64,000 nt of DNA from an uncultured Acetatifactor sp. (lineage in GTDB: Bacteria > Bacillota > Clostridia > Lachnospirales > Lachnospiraceae): positions 1 to 64,000 of the forward strand of contig CAKRTS010000005.1 of NCBI GenBank assembly GCA_934402315.1, given 5' to 3'. Every line of letters starts with the position of its first letter. Position 1 is the first letter of the stretch. A program made the translations under genes and the position numbers. The notes beneath the pieces are model-generated. The model worked only from the letters and a program-made list of their open reading frames with translations. It searched no databases and had not been told where the DNA came from. Below are positions 42,694 through 51,400 of this stretch, piece after piece.

Positions 42694-43716
42694 TCACCAA
42701 TGTATATGTTGAACCGGCTCCGTATCATCCGTGATCGACAGGATCACCGTGTCGTCCAGAGCCAAAATGTTCTCAATGATCGTCGGCAGCGCCTCCACCG
42801 TTGTCGGCTTGTCCGCCGAATCGTGCATCAGTATGATCGCCGTCTCGCGCTGTTCAATATGGGAGGTCACGTTTTCTACCAGTTCATCCACCGAAAGCAG
42901 TACCCTGCCCCCATCGCCGGAAGAAACATTCCAGTCAAAAAACCTGACGCCCTGTGTATCCAGATACTCCGCGAAATCACTCATGTCAATTCTGCTGATC
43001 GTGTTGGAGCTTCCTCCCGGGAAACGGTAGACGGTACTCTCCACACCAGTCGTATCGTACAGAAGATCGTGTATCTTTGTGAAATCCTCCTCAAAGCTCT
43101 CCATGGAGGCGTAGACCTCCGTGTACTTATGACTGTAGGAATGCATGCCCAGCGTATGTCCTCTGGCGACAATTTCCTTCATTGCCTCCGCCGCTGTCTC
43201 TGTCTCCTTCCCCACCACAAAGAACGTTGCCTTCACGTCATACTCATCCAGAATATCCAATATTTGATCCGTATAAATACTGGGGCCGTCATCAAAAGTC
43301 AGATATACCTTGTGCGCCGCGGTGATTCCGGCTTCCGTCCCTGTCCGGGCTTCTGTTTCCGTATCGGAAGCTGTCTCTCCGGTCTGCCCCGGATGCTCGT
43401 CCGGCTCTGCCGTGTCACCTTTTGCAAGGTCAGAATCTGCTGTGCCGCCTTCCGCGGAACCCGAAACCGCTACAATGCCTTCGGCGGCAAGTCTCTCCAG
43501 TTCCTGCCCCTGCGCCGCAGCCATTTCAGACAGCTCCTGCGTCCTCGCCTCCAGCTCCGTCAGGATTCCATTGATCCTGTGAACCTTCACCATCAGCACA
43601 ATGCACAGGACAAACGGGATCAGAATCGACAGCATCAGCGTCAGTATGATATATTTCTTCAGCCGCTTCACACGCTTTTGTCTGGCATCGGCAGCCCGAT
43701 TCCTCTCATCTGCCAT
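42694..43716 (-). CDS. membrane-anchored polysaccharide deacetylase (NodB domain)
   Basis: 340 residues. One N-terminal helix (about residues 22-45), a coiled-coil segment, a low-complexity Thr/Gly/Glu linker, then a NodB domain from ~145: TFDDGPSIYTD (catalytic Asp and metal Asp), HSYSHKY metal histidines, RFPGGSSN and ILMHDS. Predicted extracellular. Likely deacetylates peptidoglycan or a surface polysaccharide; which one is unknown. The ATG at 43716 has GGAAAG before it; a GTG at 43728 is possible. Confidence 0.9.
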   Translation of the reverse strand: MADERNRAADARQKRVKRLKKYIILTLMLSILIPFVLCIVLMVKVHRINGILTELEARTQELSEMAAAQGQELERLAAEGIVAVSGSAEGGTADSDLAKGDTAEPDEHPGQTGETASDTETEARTGTEAGITAAHKVYLTFDDGPSIYTDQILDILDEYDVKATFFVVGKETETAAEAMKEIVARGHTLGMHSYSHKYTEVYASMESFEEDFTKIHDLLYDTTGVESTVYRFPGGSSNTISRIDMSDFAEYLDTQGVRFFDWNVSSGDGGRVLLSVDELVENVTSHIEQRETAIILMHDSADKPTTVEALPTIIENILALDDTVILSITDDTEPVQHIHW

Positions 43717-43850
43717 AGTTCTTTCCACTCTTTTTTTGCTCTCAGATTCAAGTATAGCATATTCCCTTTTTTTCGGGAAGATATAATTTTATTTTTTAAT
43801 ATAACAAAAGACCCCCGAAGGAGCCTTCTGTAAATTCAATCGCTATTTTC

Positions 43851-45788
43851 TTACGCCAGCGCCGTGTTTCCCGTGTAGAGCTGGTAATACTTGCCCTTCT
43901 GTTCGATGAGCTGGTCGTGGGTGCCTCGCTCGATGATGCGTCCCTGCTCAAGGACGATGATGCAGTCACTGTTTCTGACGGTCGAAAGCCTGTGGGCAAT
44001 GACGAAGTTGGTACGCCCCTTCATCAGTGCGTCCATGCCCTGCTGTACGAGCTTCTCTGTTCTGGTATCGATGGAGCTGGTCGCCTCATCCAGAATCAGC
44101 ACCGGCGGATCGGCGATTGCCGCCCTTGCGATGGCGAGTAGCTGTCTCTGCCCCTGGCTCAGGTTCGCCCCGTCGCCGTGGAGCATCGTGTTATAGCCGT
44201 CCGGCAATCTGCGGATGAAGCCGTCCGCATTGGCGAGCTTCGCGGCTCTGATAACCTCCTCATCCGTCGCATCCAGCTTGCCGTAACGGATATTCTCCAT
44301 AACATTGCCCGTAAACAGGTGGGTATCCTGCAAAACGATTCCGAGGGATCTTCTCAGATCATCCTTTTTGATCTTATTAATATTGATTCCGTCATAGCGG
44401 ATCTTTCCGTCCTGAATGTCGTAGAAACGGTTGATCAGGTTCGTGATCGTCGTCTTGCCCGCGCCGGTCGCACCGACAAAGGCAATCTTCTGTCCGGGCT
44501 TTGCATACAGTTCAATGTCGTGCAGGATCATCTTGTCATCGTTATAACCGAAATCGACATGATCGAAAACCACATCGCCCATCAGCTGTCTGTAGGTCGT
44601 GGTGTCGGTGTCCTTATGATAATGCTTCCATGCCCAGAGACCGGTTCTCTCGCTGCTCTCCGTCAGCTCGCCGCGTGCATCCTGCTTTGCATTCACCAGC
44701 TCGACATAGCCTTCATCTACCTCCGGCTTCTCGTCCATGAGTCCGAAGATTCTCTCCGCTCCGGCAAGCGCCATGATGATGCTGTTCAGCTGCATACTGA
44801 TTTGGTTGATTGGCATGCTGAAGGACTTATTCAGGTTCAGGAAGCTCGCCAGTCCGCCGAGTGACAGCCCGGAGATTCCGGTCAGCGTCAGAAGCGCGCC
44901 GGAAACCGTGCAGACCACATAGCTCAAATTGCCGAGCTGTGCATTGACAGGCCCCATAATATTCGCAAACTTGTTCGCCGAATTTGAACTCTCATACAGG
45001 GCGTCATTCAATTCGTTGAACTGCTCGATGCTCTCCTGCTCATGACAGAATACCTTGACGACCTTCTGTCCCGTCATTCCCTCCTCGATACAGCCGTTCA
45101 GCTTTCCGAGGTCACGCTGCTGCGCAAGGAAGAACTTACTGCTCTGGGAGCCGATCTTCTTTGCGGCAACGATCATGATTGCAACCATCGCAAGGGTGAT
45201 GAAGGTCAGCGGAATATCCAGAATGAACATGGAAAACAGCGTGCCGACAACCGTAATCAGGCTGTTGATGAACTGCGGTATGCTCTGGCTTATCATCTGC
45301 CGCATGGTATCAATATCGTTTGTGTAAATTGACATGATGTCGCCGTGCGCATGGGTGTCAAAATATTTGATCGGCAGCTTCTCCATCTTTTCAAACAGGT
45401 CATCGCGCAGCCGCTTCATCGTGCCCTGCGTCACGTAGATCATCAGTCTCGACTGTGCAAATGCGGCAAAAACACCCAAGCCGTAAAAGCACGCCACCCT
45501 GCCGATTGCGCCGGCAAGAGGGCCGAAATCCGGGTTCCGGTTTCCCAGAAGCGGAACGATATAGTCATCGATCAGGGTACGCATGAACATGGTTCCCTGC
45601 AGGGATGCAAACACATTGACAAAAATACAGATCACAACGATGATCCAGTGGATCGCATAATCCTTAAAGGTATATCCGAGCATTCTCTTTAACAGCTTTC
45701 CCGGATTTTCAATCTTCGGTCTGGGGCCTCTCGCGCCTCTCGGTCCGCCCGGTCCCTGATTCACCTTCGGCTTTCTCTCTTCCGCCAT
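43851..45788 (-). CDS. ABC exporter half-transporter with canonical ATPase site
   Basis: 645 residues. A Gly/Pro/Arg-rich N-terminus, six membrane helices, then the ATPase: Walker A GATGAGKTT, signature LSQGQRQLLAIARA, Walker B VLILDEATSS with catalytic Glu, His switch AHRLST. The transmembrane-nucleotide linker holds an insertion of about 60 residues (around 370-425). It pairs with the preceding half-transporter to form a heterodimeric multidrug or lipid exporter of the BmrCD/TM287-288 type. Two bases separate the genes. MarR control is likely. Confidence 0.92.
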   Translation of the reverse strand: MAEERKPKVNQGPGGPRGARGPRPKIENPGKLLKRMLGYTFKDYAIHWIIVVICIFVNVFASLQGTMFMRTLIDDYIVPLLGNRNPDFGPLAGAIGRVACFYGLGVFAAFAQSRLMIYVTQGTMKRLRDDLFEKMEKLPIKYFDTHAHGDIMSIYTNDIDTMRQMISQSIPQFINSLITVVGTLFSMFILDIPLTFITLAMVAIMIVAAKKIGSQSSKFFLAQQRDLGKLNGCIEEGMTGQKVVKVFCHEQESIEQFNELNDALYESSNSANKFANIMGPVNAQLGNLSYVVCTVSGALLTLTGISGLSLGGLASFLNLNKSFSMPINQISMQLNSIIMALAGAERIFGLMDEKPEVDEGYVELVNAKQDARGELTESSERTGLWAWKHYHKDTDTTTYRQLMGDVVFDHVDFGYNDDKMILHDIELYAKPGQKIAFVGATGAGKTTITNLINRFYDIQDGKIRYDGININKIKKDDLRRSLGIVLQDTHLFTGNVMENIRYGKLDATDEEVIRAAKLANADGFIRRLPDGYNTMLHGDGANLSQGQRQLLAIARAAIADPPVLILDEATSSIDTRTEKLVQQGMDALMKGRTNFVIAHRLSTVRNSDCIIVLEQGRIIERGTHDQLIEQKGKYYQLYTGNTALA

Positions 45789-45790
45789 GA

Positions 45791-47539
45791 TTACATACCT
45801 CCCTTCTCGTCGAAGTCACCGTTGCCGCTGGTCTGCGACTCATATACTTCACGGTAGATTTCGTTTCCTGCGAGCAGCTCCTCATGTGTTCCGAAGCCGT
45901 CGATCTGTCCTTCGTTCAGGACGATAATCCTGTCGGCATGCTCCACACTGGAAATACGCTGCGCAATAATGAGCTTTGTCGTCCCGGGAATTTCCTCCGC
46001 AAAGGCCTTTCTGATCTTTGCGTCCGTCGCCGTATCGACTGCGCTCGTCGAGTCATCGAGGATCAGTATCTTCGGCTTTTTCAGCAGCGCCCTCGCAATA
46101 CAGAGCCTCTGTTTCTGACCGCCGGAAACGTTCGTGCCGCCCTGCTCGATATAGGTCTCATAGCCGTCCGGCATCTTCCGGATGAACTCATCCGCGCAGG
46201 CGAGTTCACATGCCTTCCTGCACTCTTCCTCTGTCGCGTTCTTGTCACCCCAGCGCAGATTCTCCAGAATCGTTCCCGAAAACAGCACATTATTCTGGAG
46301 CACAACCGCCACCTGGTTTCTCAGAACCTCCATATCGTAGTCTCGCACATCCACGCCGCCCACGAGCAGTCTGCCGTCCGTCACATCATACAGTCTGCTG
46401 ATCAGATTGACGAGACTGGACTTCGCGCTTCCCGTTCCGCCGACAATACCGATGGTCTCGCCGGACTTAATTTCCAGATTGATGTCCTTCAGCACGGGTG
46501 TGTCCGCATTTTTCTTATAGCTGAAATTGACATGGTCAAAGCAGATACTGCCGTCCTTTACTTCAAATAGGGGCTTTTCGGGATTTGCCAGCTCCGGCTT
46601 CTCCTCCAGCACCTCGCAGACACGTCTTGCGCTTGCGACAGACATCGTAATCATGACGAAGATCATGGACAGCATCATCAGATTCATCAATATCGTCATG
46701 CAGTAGGTCAGCAGGCTCATCAGCTGTCCTGTCGTCAGCTGATCCTGTACGATCATATGGGCGCCGATCCATGAGATCAGTATGATGCAGGCATATACGG
46801 CAAGGCTCATCACCGGGCTGTTCCATGCGACAATTCCCTCCGCCTTGCAGAAGATTTTGTAGATATTTTCGCTTGCCTTTTTAAACTTCTTGTTCTCGTA
46901 ATCCTCGCGGACATAAGCCTTGACAACGCGGATCGCGGAAACATTCTCCTGGACACTCTCGTTCAGGTCATCATACTTTGGAAACGCCTGATTGAAATGC
47001 CTGGTTGCATTTCCGACGATGATTGCCAGAACCACGCCAAGAAGCAGCACGGCGATCAGATAGATGCTTGCAAGTCTCGGGCTGATATAAAAGGACATGA
47101 GCATCGCAAAGATCAGGCTGAACGGCGCTCTCATCGCCATTCTCAACATCATCTGATAAGCGTTCTGGATGTTGGTCACATCCGTTGTCAGTCTTGTCAC
47201 AAGACCGGAGGTACTGAACTTATCAATGTTGGAAAAGCTGAAGGTCTGTATGTTTTCATACATCGCCTTCCGCAGATTTCTGGCAAAGCCCGTCGATGCC
47301 TTTGCACCGAACACGCCTCCGCCGATCCCGAACATCAGGCTGCACACTGCCGTCAGCAGCATCAGCCCGCCCGCAAGGTAAATATTCTTCATATCACCCT
47401 TATTGACACCTTCGTCGATAATGAATGCCATCAGCATCGGAATAATCATCTCCATGATGACCTCACCGATCATAAACAGCGGTGTCGCAATGGAAGCCTT
47501 CTTAAATTCCTTTATCTGGGCTCCAAGTGTTTTCAGCAT
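45791..47539 (-). CDS. ABC exporter half-transporter with degenerate ATPase site
   Basis: 582 residues. Six membrane helices, then Walker A GGTGSAKSS (Gly to Ala), signature VSGGQKQRLCIARA, Walker B ILILDDSTSA, with Asp in place of the catalytic Glu, and AQRIS in place of the His switch. One degenerate and one canonical site is the hallmark of heterodimeric exporters, the partner being the next gene. The start overlaps the marR stop by seven bases. Confidence 0.92.
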   Translation of the reverse strand: MLKTLGAQIKEFKKASIATPLFMIGEVIMEMIIPMLMAFIIDEGVNKGDMKNIYLAGGLMLLTAVCSLMFGIGGGVFGAKASTGFARNLRKAMYENIQTFSFSNIDKFSTSGLVTRLTTDVTNIQNAYQMMLRMAMRAPFSLIFAMLMSFYISPRLASIYLIAVLLLGVVLAIIVGNATRHFNQAFPKYDDLNESVQENVSAIRVVKAYVREDYENKKFKKASENIYKIFCKAEGIVAWNSPVMSLAVYACIILISWIGAHMIVQDQLTTGQLMSLLTYCMTILMNLMMLSMIFVMITMSVASARRVCEVLEEKPELANPEKPLFEVKDGSICFDHVNFSYKKNADTPVLKDINLEIKSGETIGIVGGTGSAKSSLVNLISRLYDVTDGRLLVGGVDVRDYDMEVLRNQVAVVLQNNVLFSGTILENLRWGDKNATEEECRKACELACADEFIRKMPDGYETYIEQGGTNVSGGQKQRLCIARALLKKPKILILDDSTSAVDTATDAKIRKAFAEEIPGTTKLIIAQRISSVEHADRIIVLNEGQIDGFGTHEELLAGNEIYREVYESQTSGNGDFDEKGGM

Positions 47540-48054
47540 TTGTCACACTCCCTTTCTCTTTCTTCCTCTCCGTCCTGCTCCGGATGGGAACTACGTTCTT
47601 CCAGTTCCTCCTGGAATTCCTCCAGATTCTGAAAAACCACATCCAGCAGCCGATGCAGTTCCTCCACCTCGCCGTCGCTTAAGCCCTCTGTCATGCGGCG
47701 GTCAAGCATATCCATATGCTCCTCGATCTTCTTATGCCCCTGCATTGCCTCCTCTGTCATTTGTATGCGCTTCAGTCTCGCGTCACGATCGACAGCCTTG
47801 CGGACAATCAGCCCGTTTTTTTCCATGACCTGAAGGGTGTTTGTCGCCGTTGCCCGGGAAATGCGGAATTCCTTCTCAATATCTCTCTGGTACACCGGTT
47901 GATCCTGATGATGGTACAGATAGCCAAGAATGCCGCCCTGCAGCTGGGACTGCGGCGCCTTTTCAAAATGAGGAGCGCTTCTATGGATGATGCACTTGAT
48001 CTGGTTATGGAGAACTCTCAGCTTGAATGCAAGCCGCCTGTCTTTCTGCTCCAT
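47533..48054 (-). CDS. MarR-family transcriptional regulator
   Basis: 173 residues. A winged-helix DNA-binding domain: QRDIEKEFRISRATATNTLQVMEKNGLIVRKAVDRDARLKR includes recognition helix and wing. Ends in an acidic tail. It precedes and overlaps the two exporter genes, and two palindromic sites lie just upstream, so it most likely represses the operon until a drug or metabolite binds. Confidence 0.93.
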   Translation of the reverse strand: MEQKDRRLAFKLRVLHNQIKCIIHRSAPHFEKAPQSQLQGGILGYLYHHQDQPVYQRDIEKEFRISRATATNTLQVMEKNGLIVRKAVDRDARLKRIQMTEEAMQGHKKIEEHMDMLDRRMTEGLSDGEVEELHRLLDVVFQNLEEFQEELEERSSHPEQDGEEERERECDKC

Positions 48055-48081
48055 AATCTCCTCCTTTTTTGCTCCAAAAAA

Positions 48082-48145
48082 ATGTTAGTGCGCTAACCTT
48101 TATTGTTAGCACACTAACATTATCACTTTGACTTTCCTTTGTCAA
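48082..48145 (-). promoter_or_regulatory. marR-exporter promoter with paired palindromic operators
   Basis: TTGACA (48145-48140) and TAATGT (48122-48117), spacer 17 bp. GTTAGCACACTAAC (48105-48118) overlaps the -10 box and GTTAGTGCGCTAAC (48084-48097) lies in the leader. Each is a palindrome, and together 48082-48097 and 48105-48120 are an inverted repeat with one mismatch. Strong candidate sites for the MarR protein. Confidence 0.85.
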
Positions 48146-48156
48146 CACCCTATTTT

Positions 48157-49317
48157 CTATTCCCACAGCGGTGCAAAGCTGATGTCGAGATCGACATCCG
48201 TGGAAATTCCGGCAACCCTTCCCTTATCCGAATACTGCCAGATTTTATACTCATATGGGTAAAACATCTGGTCACTGTAGCTGGCATACCACTTGTCGTA
48301 ATCCTCCAGTGCTGCGACATCAATCATCAGTGCCCCCATCTCCGTGTTGTGGTAGATCATGGGTTTATATCCCGCCGCCTGTATCGTCTGGCAGAACAGT
48401 GCCGTCAGCTGTGTTCTCTCCTCCACCGAAATGTTGTTCATCCGGCCGTCCTTGCTGGTCTTCTCCACATCATAGACCACAGGGCATTCAATTTTGTAAG
48501 GGGCAATCTTCTCAAGCACCAGATTTGCCTCCTCCATCAGTTCCTCCGTTGTGATCGCCTGACTGAAAAAGTAAACTCCGACCTTGATGCCTGCTGCGGA
48601 TGCTCCTTTGATATTGTCCTCAAACTTCGTGTCCTCGACCAGCTTTCCCTCGCTGCCGTAGCCGCGGTAACCGAGGCGGATGATGGCAAATTCCACACCG
48701 TCCTGCGCAACCTGCTTCCAGTCGATGTCGCCCTGATGGCTGGAGACGTCAATCCCCTTGTGTGAGGTCACCTGTCCGTCCGTCAGATACTGATATTCAC
48801 CGTTCTCCAATATGTTCAGATTTGCCACATCCAGCTGATTCAGCTTCAGTTCCCTGTTTATGGGTACAAAATGGAACCTTCCGCCGCTGACCACCACAAT
48901 ATCGTCCGGGTAATAGGGGCGCAGCGTCTCAACCGTTGTCGTCCCACCGGAAAGCGCCTCCTTTATCCCATCCAGAATCCGGTCTGCCTCCGCGTCCTGC
49001 GCCTGCGTGACCGCCTGACTGATCATCTCGTCCAGTTCTGCCTGCGAATAGACCACTGCGCCGGAAATTGCCTCCACGGAATCCTGCCCCGCCTCACCAT
49101 CACCCGTGACAGCTGCCGGTCCGGCATTCCCGTCGTGTTGCGTCATTCTTTCATATAGCGTCATTCCACCGTACATGACCGCAACGAGAAACACCAGACA
49201 TCCGAGCATGGCTAAGCCAACGCCGATTACGGAAGTCCGCCGTCTGTTTTTTCTCGCCCTGCGAAGCCTCTCTTCTCTCTCTCTGTTCCCGCTGTTCCTG
49301 ATATCGTCTGTCTGCAT
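48157..49317 (-). CDS. membrane-anchored GH25 muramidase-like protein
   Basis: 386 residues. A basic N-terminus, one membrane helix (about 30-52), a stalk, and a GH25 domain from ~185: GIDVSSHQGDIDW, the acidic pair VYDVEKT, and WQYSDKGRVAGISTDVDLDIS. GH25 enzymes cut peptidoglycan between MurNAc and GlcNAc. Likely extracellular, acting on the cell's own wall. It is a single gene; a TATATT-like -10 lies near 49360 but no clear -35. Confidence 0.9.
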   Translation of the reverse strand: MQTDDIRNSGNREREERLRRARKNRRRTSVIGVGLAMLGCLVFLVAVMYGGMTLYERMTQHDGNAGPAAVTGDGEAGQDSVEAISGAVVYSQAELDEMISQAVTQAQDAEADRILDGIKEALSGGTTTVETLRPYYPDDIVVVSGGRFHFVPINRELKLNQLDVANLNILENGEYQYLTDGQVTSHKGIDVSSHQGDIDWKQVAQDGVEFAIIRLGYRGYGSEGKLVEDTKFEDNIKGASAAGIKVGVYFFSQAITTEELMEEANLVLEKIAPYKIECPVVYDVEKTSKDGRMNNISVEERTQLTALFCQTIQAAGYKPMIYHNTEMGALMIDVAALEDYDKWYASYSDQMFYPYEYKIWQYSDKGRVAGISTDVDLDISFAPLWE

Positions 49318-49507
49318 ATGTCTCTCCCATCTGACTGCCGGATTAAAACTATATTAATATAACTATTCAGAGCCCACATTCGCAAAAACGCCTCTGCGAG
49401 ACTTTCTTTTTGCTCATGTGCCTTTCGCCATATGAATAATTACATCTTAACCGATATTGTCCGATAGGAAAAGCGGAAATAAATAGTTTTTATAAAATCT
49501 TAAGGCT

Positions 49508-50275
49508 TCAGCCTCCTGCGCGTTCTCTCAGCCGCAGCAGGATCTTCTTTTCCAGTCTGCTGACCTGAACCTGACTGATCCCGAGAATCGACGCGATCTC
49601 CATCTGTGTCTTGTTCTGGAAATAGCGCATGGAGATCAGTTCCCGCTCTGACGGGTTCAGCGTATCCAACAGCTGGGTCAGGAGCAGATGATTCAACAGC
49701 TCCTCCTTCTCGGTATCTTCCCCGCCGATGCTTCCAGCCATGCTGCTGCCCACGCTGCCGTTCACTCCGCGCACTACCCTGTCCACCAGATAGACCTCGC
49801 TGCCGTCATCCTGATAGACAGCGCTGTAGATAGACTCCACCTCTATGGATGCCTCCATGGCGACGACGACATCCTCCTTCGTCAGCCCCGTCGCCTCAGT
49901 GATCTCCTGCAGGGTTGGCTCTCTGCCCTCCGCCGCCTGCAGCTTCTGTCTGGCAAGCTTGACCTTCAGCCCGTTTTCCTTGATTGTCCTCGACACCTTC
50001 ACCGGACCGTCGTCTCTCAGGAACCGCTTGATCTCACCTGTGATCATCGGTACGGCATAGGTGGAAAACTGCAGTCCCAGCTCCAGATTAAATTTATCGA
50101 TCGCCTTCATCAGACCGATCGTGCCGATCTGAAAGAGATCCTCCTGCTCATATCCCCTTCCTGCAAAGCGCCTTACAATATGGTGGACAAGTCCGAGATT
50201 TTTTTCTATCAGTACTTCTCTTGCATCCTTTTCTCCTGCCTGTGACCTTGCGATCAGTACTGACGTCTCCTCCAT
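49508..50275 (-). CDS. sigF: sporulation sigma factor SigF (SpoIIAC)
   Basis: 255 residues, standard. Region 2 (YEQEDLFQIGTIGLMKAIDKF, FSTYAVPMITGEIKRFLRD), region 3 and a region 4 helix-turn-helix (KTQMEIASILGISQVQVSRLEKKIL) are intact. Controls early forespore transcription. It is two bases after spoIIAB. A Ser/Gly-rich insertion (about residues 173-188) sits between regions 3 and 4. Confidence 0.97.
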   Translation of the reverse strand: MEETSVLIARSQAGEKDAREVLIEKNLGLVHHIVRRFAGRGYEQEDLFQIGTIGLMKAIDKFNLELGLQFSTYAVPMITGEIKRFLRDDGPVKVSRTIKENGLKVKLARQKLQAAEGREPTLQEITEATGLTKEDVVVAMEASIEVESIYSAVYQDDGSEVYLVDRVVRGVNGSVGSSMAGSIGGEDTEKEELLNHLLLTQLLDTLNPSERELISMRYFQNKTQMEIASILGISQVQVSRLEKKILLRLRERAGG

Positions 50276-50277
50276 GC

Positions 50278-50772
50278 CTAATCCTCTCTGTCTATCCAGT
50301 CACCGACCCCTATTTTCTTTTTCATGCGCACTGTCGTTCCCTTCCCCGGTTCGCTCTCCACCTCAAGATCATCCATGAAGGCTTCCATGAAGGCGAAGCC
50401 CATGCCCGACCGCTCCAGCTCCGGCTTCGTCGTGAACAGCGGCTCCATCGCCTGTTCGAGATTACTGATCCCCTTGCCGGTGTCAGTGACCTCAATATGT
50501 AGCACCTCCCCCTCCATCCGGCAGAACACTCTGACCTTGCCGGGATTGATATGTGCCTTGTCCGCAGGCTGTCCCTTCACGCCGCCGTAACCGTACAGAT
50601 TCTCATAGCCGTGTATGATGGAATTTGTCACCGCCTCGGACACCGCGGTCTTCACATCCGCCAGCTCCTCAAGCGTCGGGTTCGCGCCTGCGGCAAATGC
50701 CGATACCGCCACCCGGGCTAAGCCCTCGTTATCAGAAACCGCGTCAAACAGAAGCTCCATTTCGTTATTCAT
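50278..50772 (-). CDS. spoIIAB: anti-sigma F factor SpoIIAB
   Basis: 164 residues. GHKL ATPase/kinase fold: [18 protein letters not shown] (N box), [21 protein letters not shown] (G1 box) and [14 protein letters not shown] (G2 box). Holds sigma F and phosphorylates SpoIIAA. About 20 residues longer at the C-terminus than the B. subtilis protein. The start overlaps the spoIIAA stop (ATGA). Confidence 0.97.
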   Translation of the reverse strand: MNNEMELLFDAVSDNEGLARVAVSAFAAGANPTLEELADVKTAVSEAVTNSIIHGYENLYGYGGVKGQPADKAHINPGKVRVFCRMEGEVLHIEVTDTGKGISNLEQAMEPLFTTKPELERSGMGFAFMEAFMDDLEVESEPGKGTTVRMKKKIGVGDWIDRED

Positions 50773-51092
50773 GACTCCAGTACCTCCACAATTCTTTCTA
50801 AACCGGATATTGTAAGTATCCTTCTGATCTGCCTGTCTGCGTGGATCACATAGATATGCCCGCCAAAGCAGGATATTTTCCGATGCCGTCCCATAATGAT
50901 CCCGATTCCCGAGGAATCCATAAACCTCGTGTTCTCGAAGTCAAAGACCACGTTGCTGACATCATCGCGGCATAGCAGCCTGTCCGCATTCTCACAGATG
51001 AATCCCGCCCTGTGGTGATCCACCTCCTCCGGTAGCCGTATCATCAGGCAGTTATCGATCACCTGAAAATCCTCGGTCGTAATCTGTTCCAT
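50769..51092 (-). CDS. spoIIAA: anti-sigma F factor antagonist SpoIIAA
   Basis: 107 residues, a STAS domain. [20 protein letters not shown] contains the serine phosphorylated by SpoIIAB. Releases sigma F when unphosphorylated. The ATG at 51092 follows GGAGAAGGG; the frame continues 31 codons into repeat copy D without support. First gene of the spoIIA operon; a sigma-H promoter is expected but I could not fix one. Confidence 0.96.
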   Translation of the reverse strand: MEQITTEDFQVIDNCLMIRLPEEVDHHRAGFICENADRLLCRDDVSNVVFDFENTRFMDSSGIGIIMGRHRKISCFGGHIYVIHADRQIRRILTISGLERIVEVLES

Positions 51093-51135
51093 ACACTCAC
51101 CCTTCTCCTCTCCAATTTTAGCGATTATAAAAAAC

Positions 51136-51316
51136 AGGAAATCCATCAATTTCAGGAAACAGTTGTACAAGATGCACCTGACCACAAGCAGTGCACTCTG
51201 GAGCCGCCGGTGCTTAGCTGACGTACTTTGGCAGCTTACGCACCGTTGCGTGCGGAAGGTAGCGAAAGCGTGCCTGCGGTGGTCTGTGCATCCTGTGCAA
51301 CGTCACTTGCAGAAAC
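51136..51316 (+). repeat. structured 140-bp repeat, copy D
   Basis: Core 51162-51301. Outer helix GTTGTACAAGATGCAC...GACCAC with GTGGTC...TGCATCCTGTGCAAC, with one A-C mismatch. Inner hairpin GGTGC/GCACC and GCTG/CAGC. The GNRA loop is GAAA. It fills most of the 308-bp gap between spoIIAA and the TPR gene, 69 bp upstream of the spoIIAA start, about 25 kb from the other copies. Confidence 0.87.
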
Positions 51317-51345
51317 ACCATCTCTTACCTAACTGTTTCCACAAT

Positions 51346-51378
51346 AAAAGAACCCATAGTCTTCCTACAGGTTCTTTT
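51346..51378 (-). terminator. terminator of the folC-TPR operon
   Basis: AAAAGAACC (51370-51378 read on the minus strand) pairs with GGTTCTTTT across a 15-nt loop, followed by ATTG. The T-run is part of the stem. Confidence 0.65.
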
Positions 51379-51400
51379 CTTTCGTATCTCTTCGATTGTT

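Noticed and set aside
43806..43835. possible TTCG-loop terminator after the MarR-controlled exporter
   Set aside because: Pairing needs large bulges on both arms, so the stem is not convincing.
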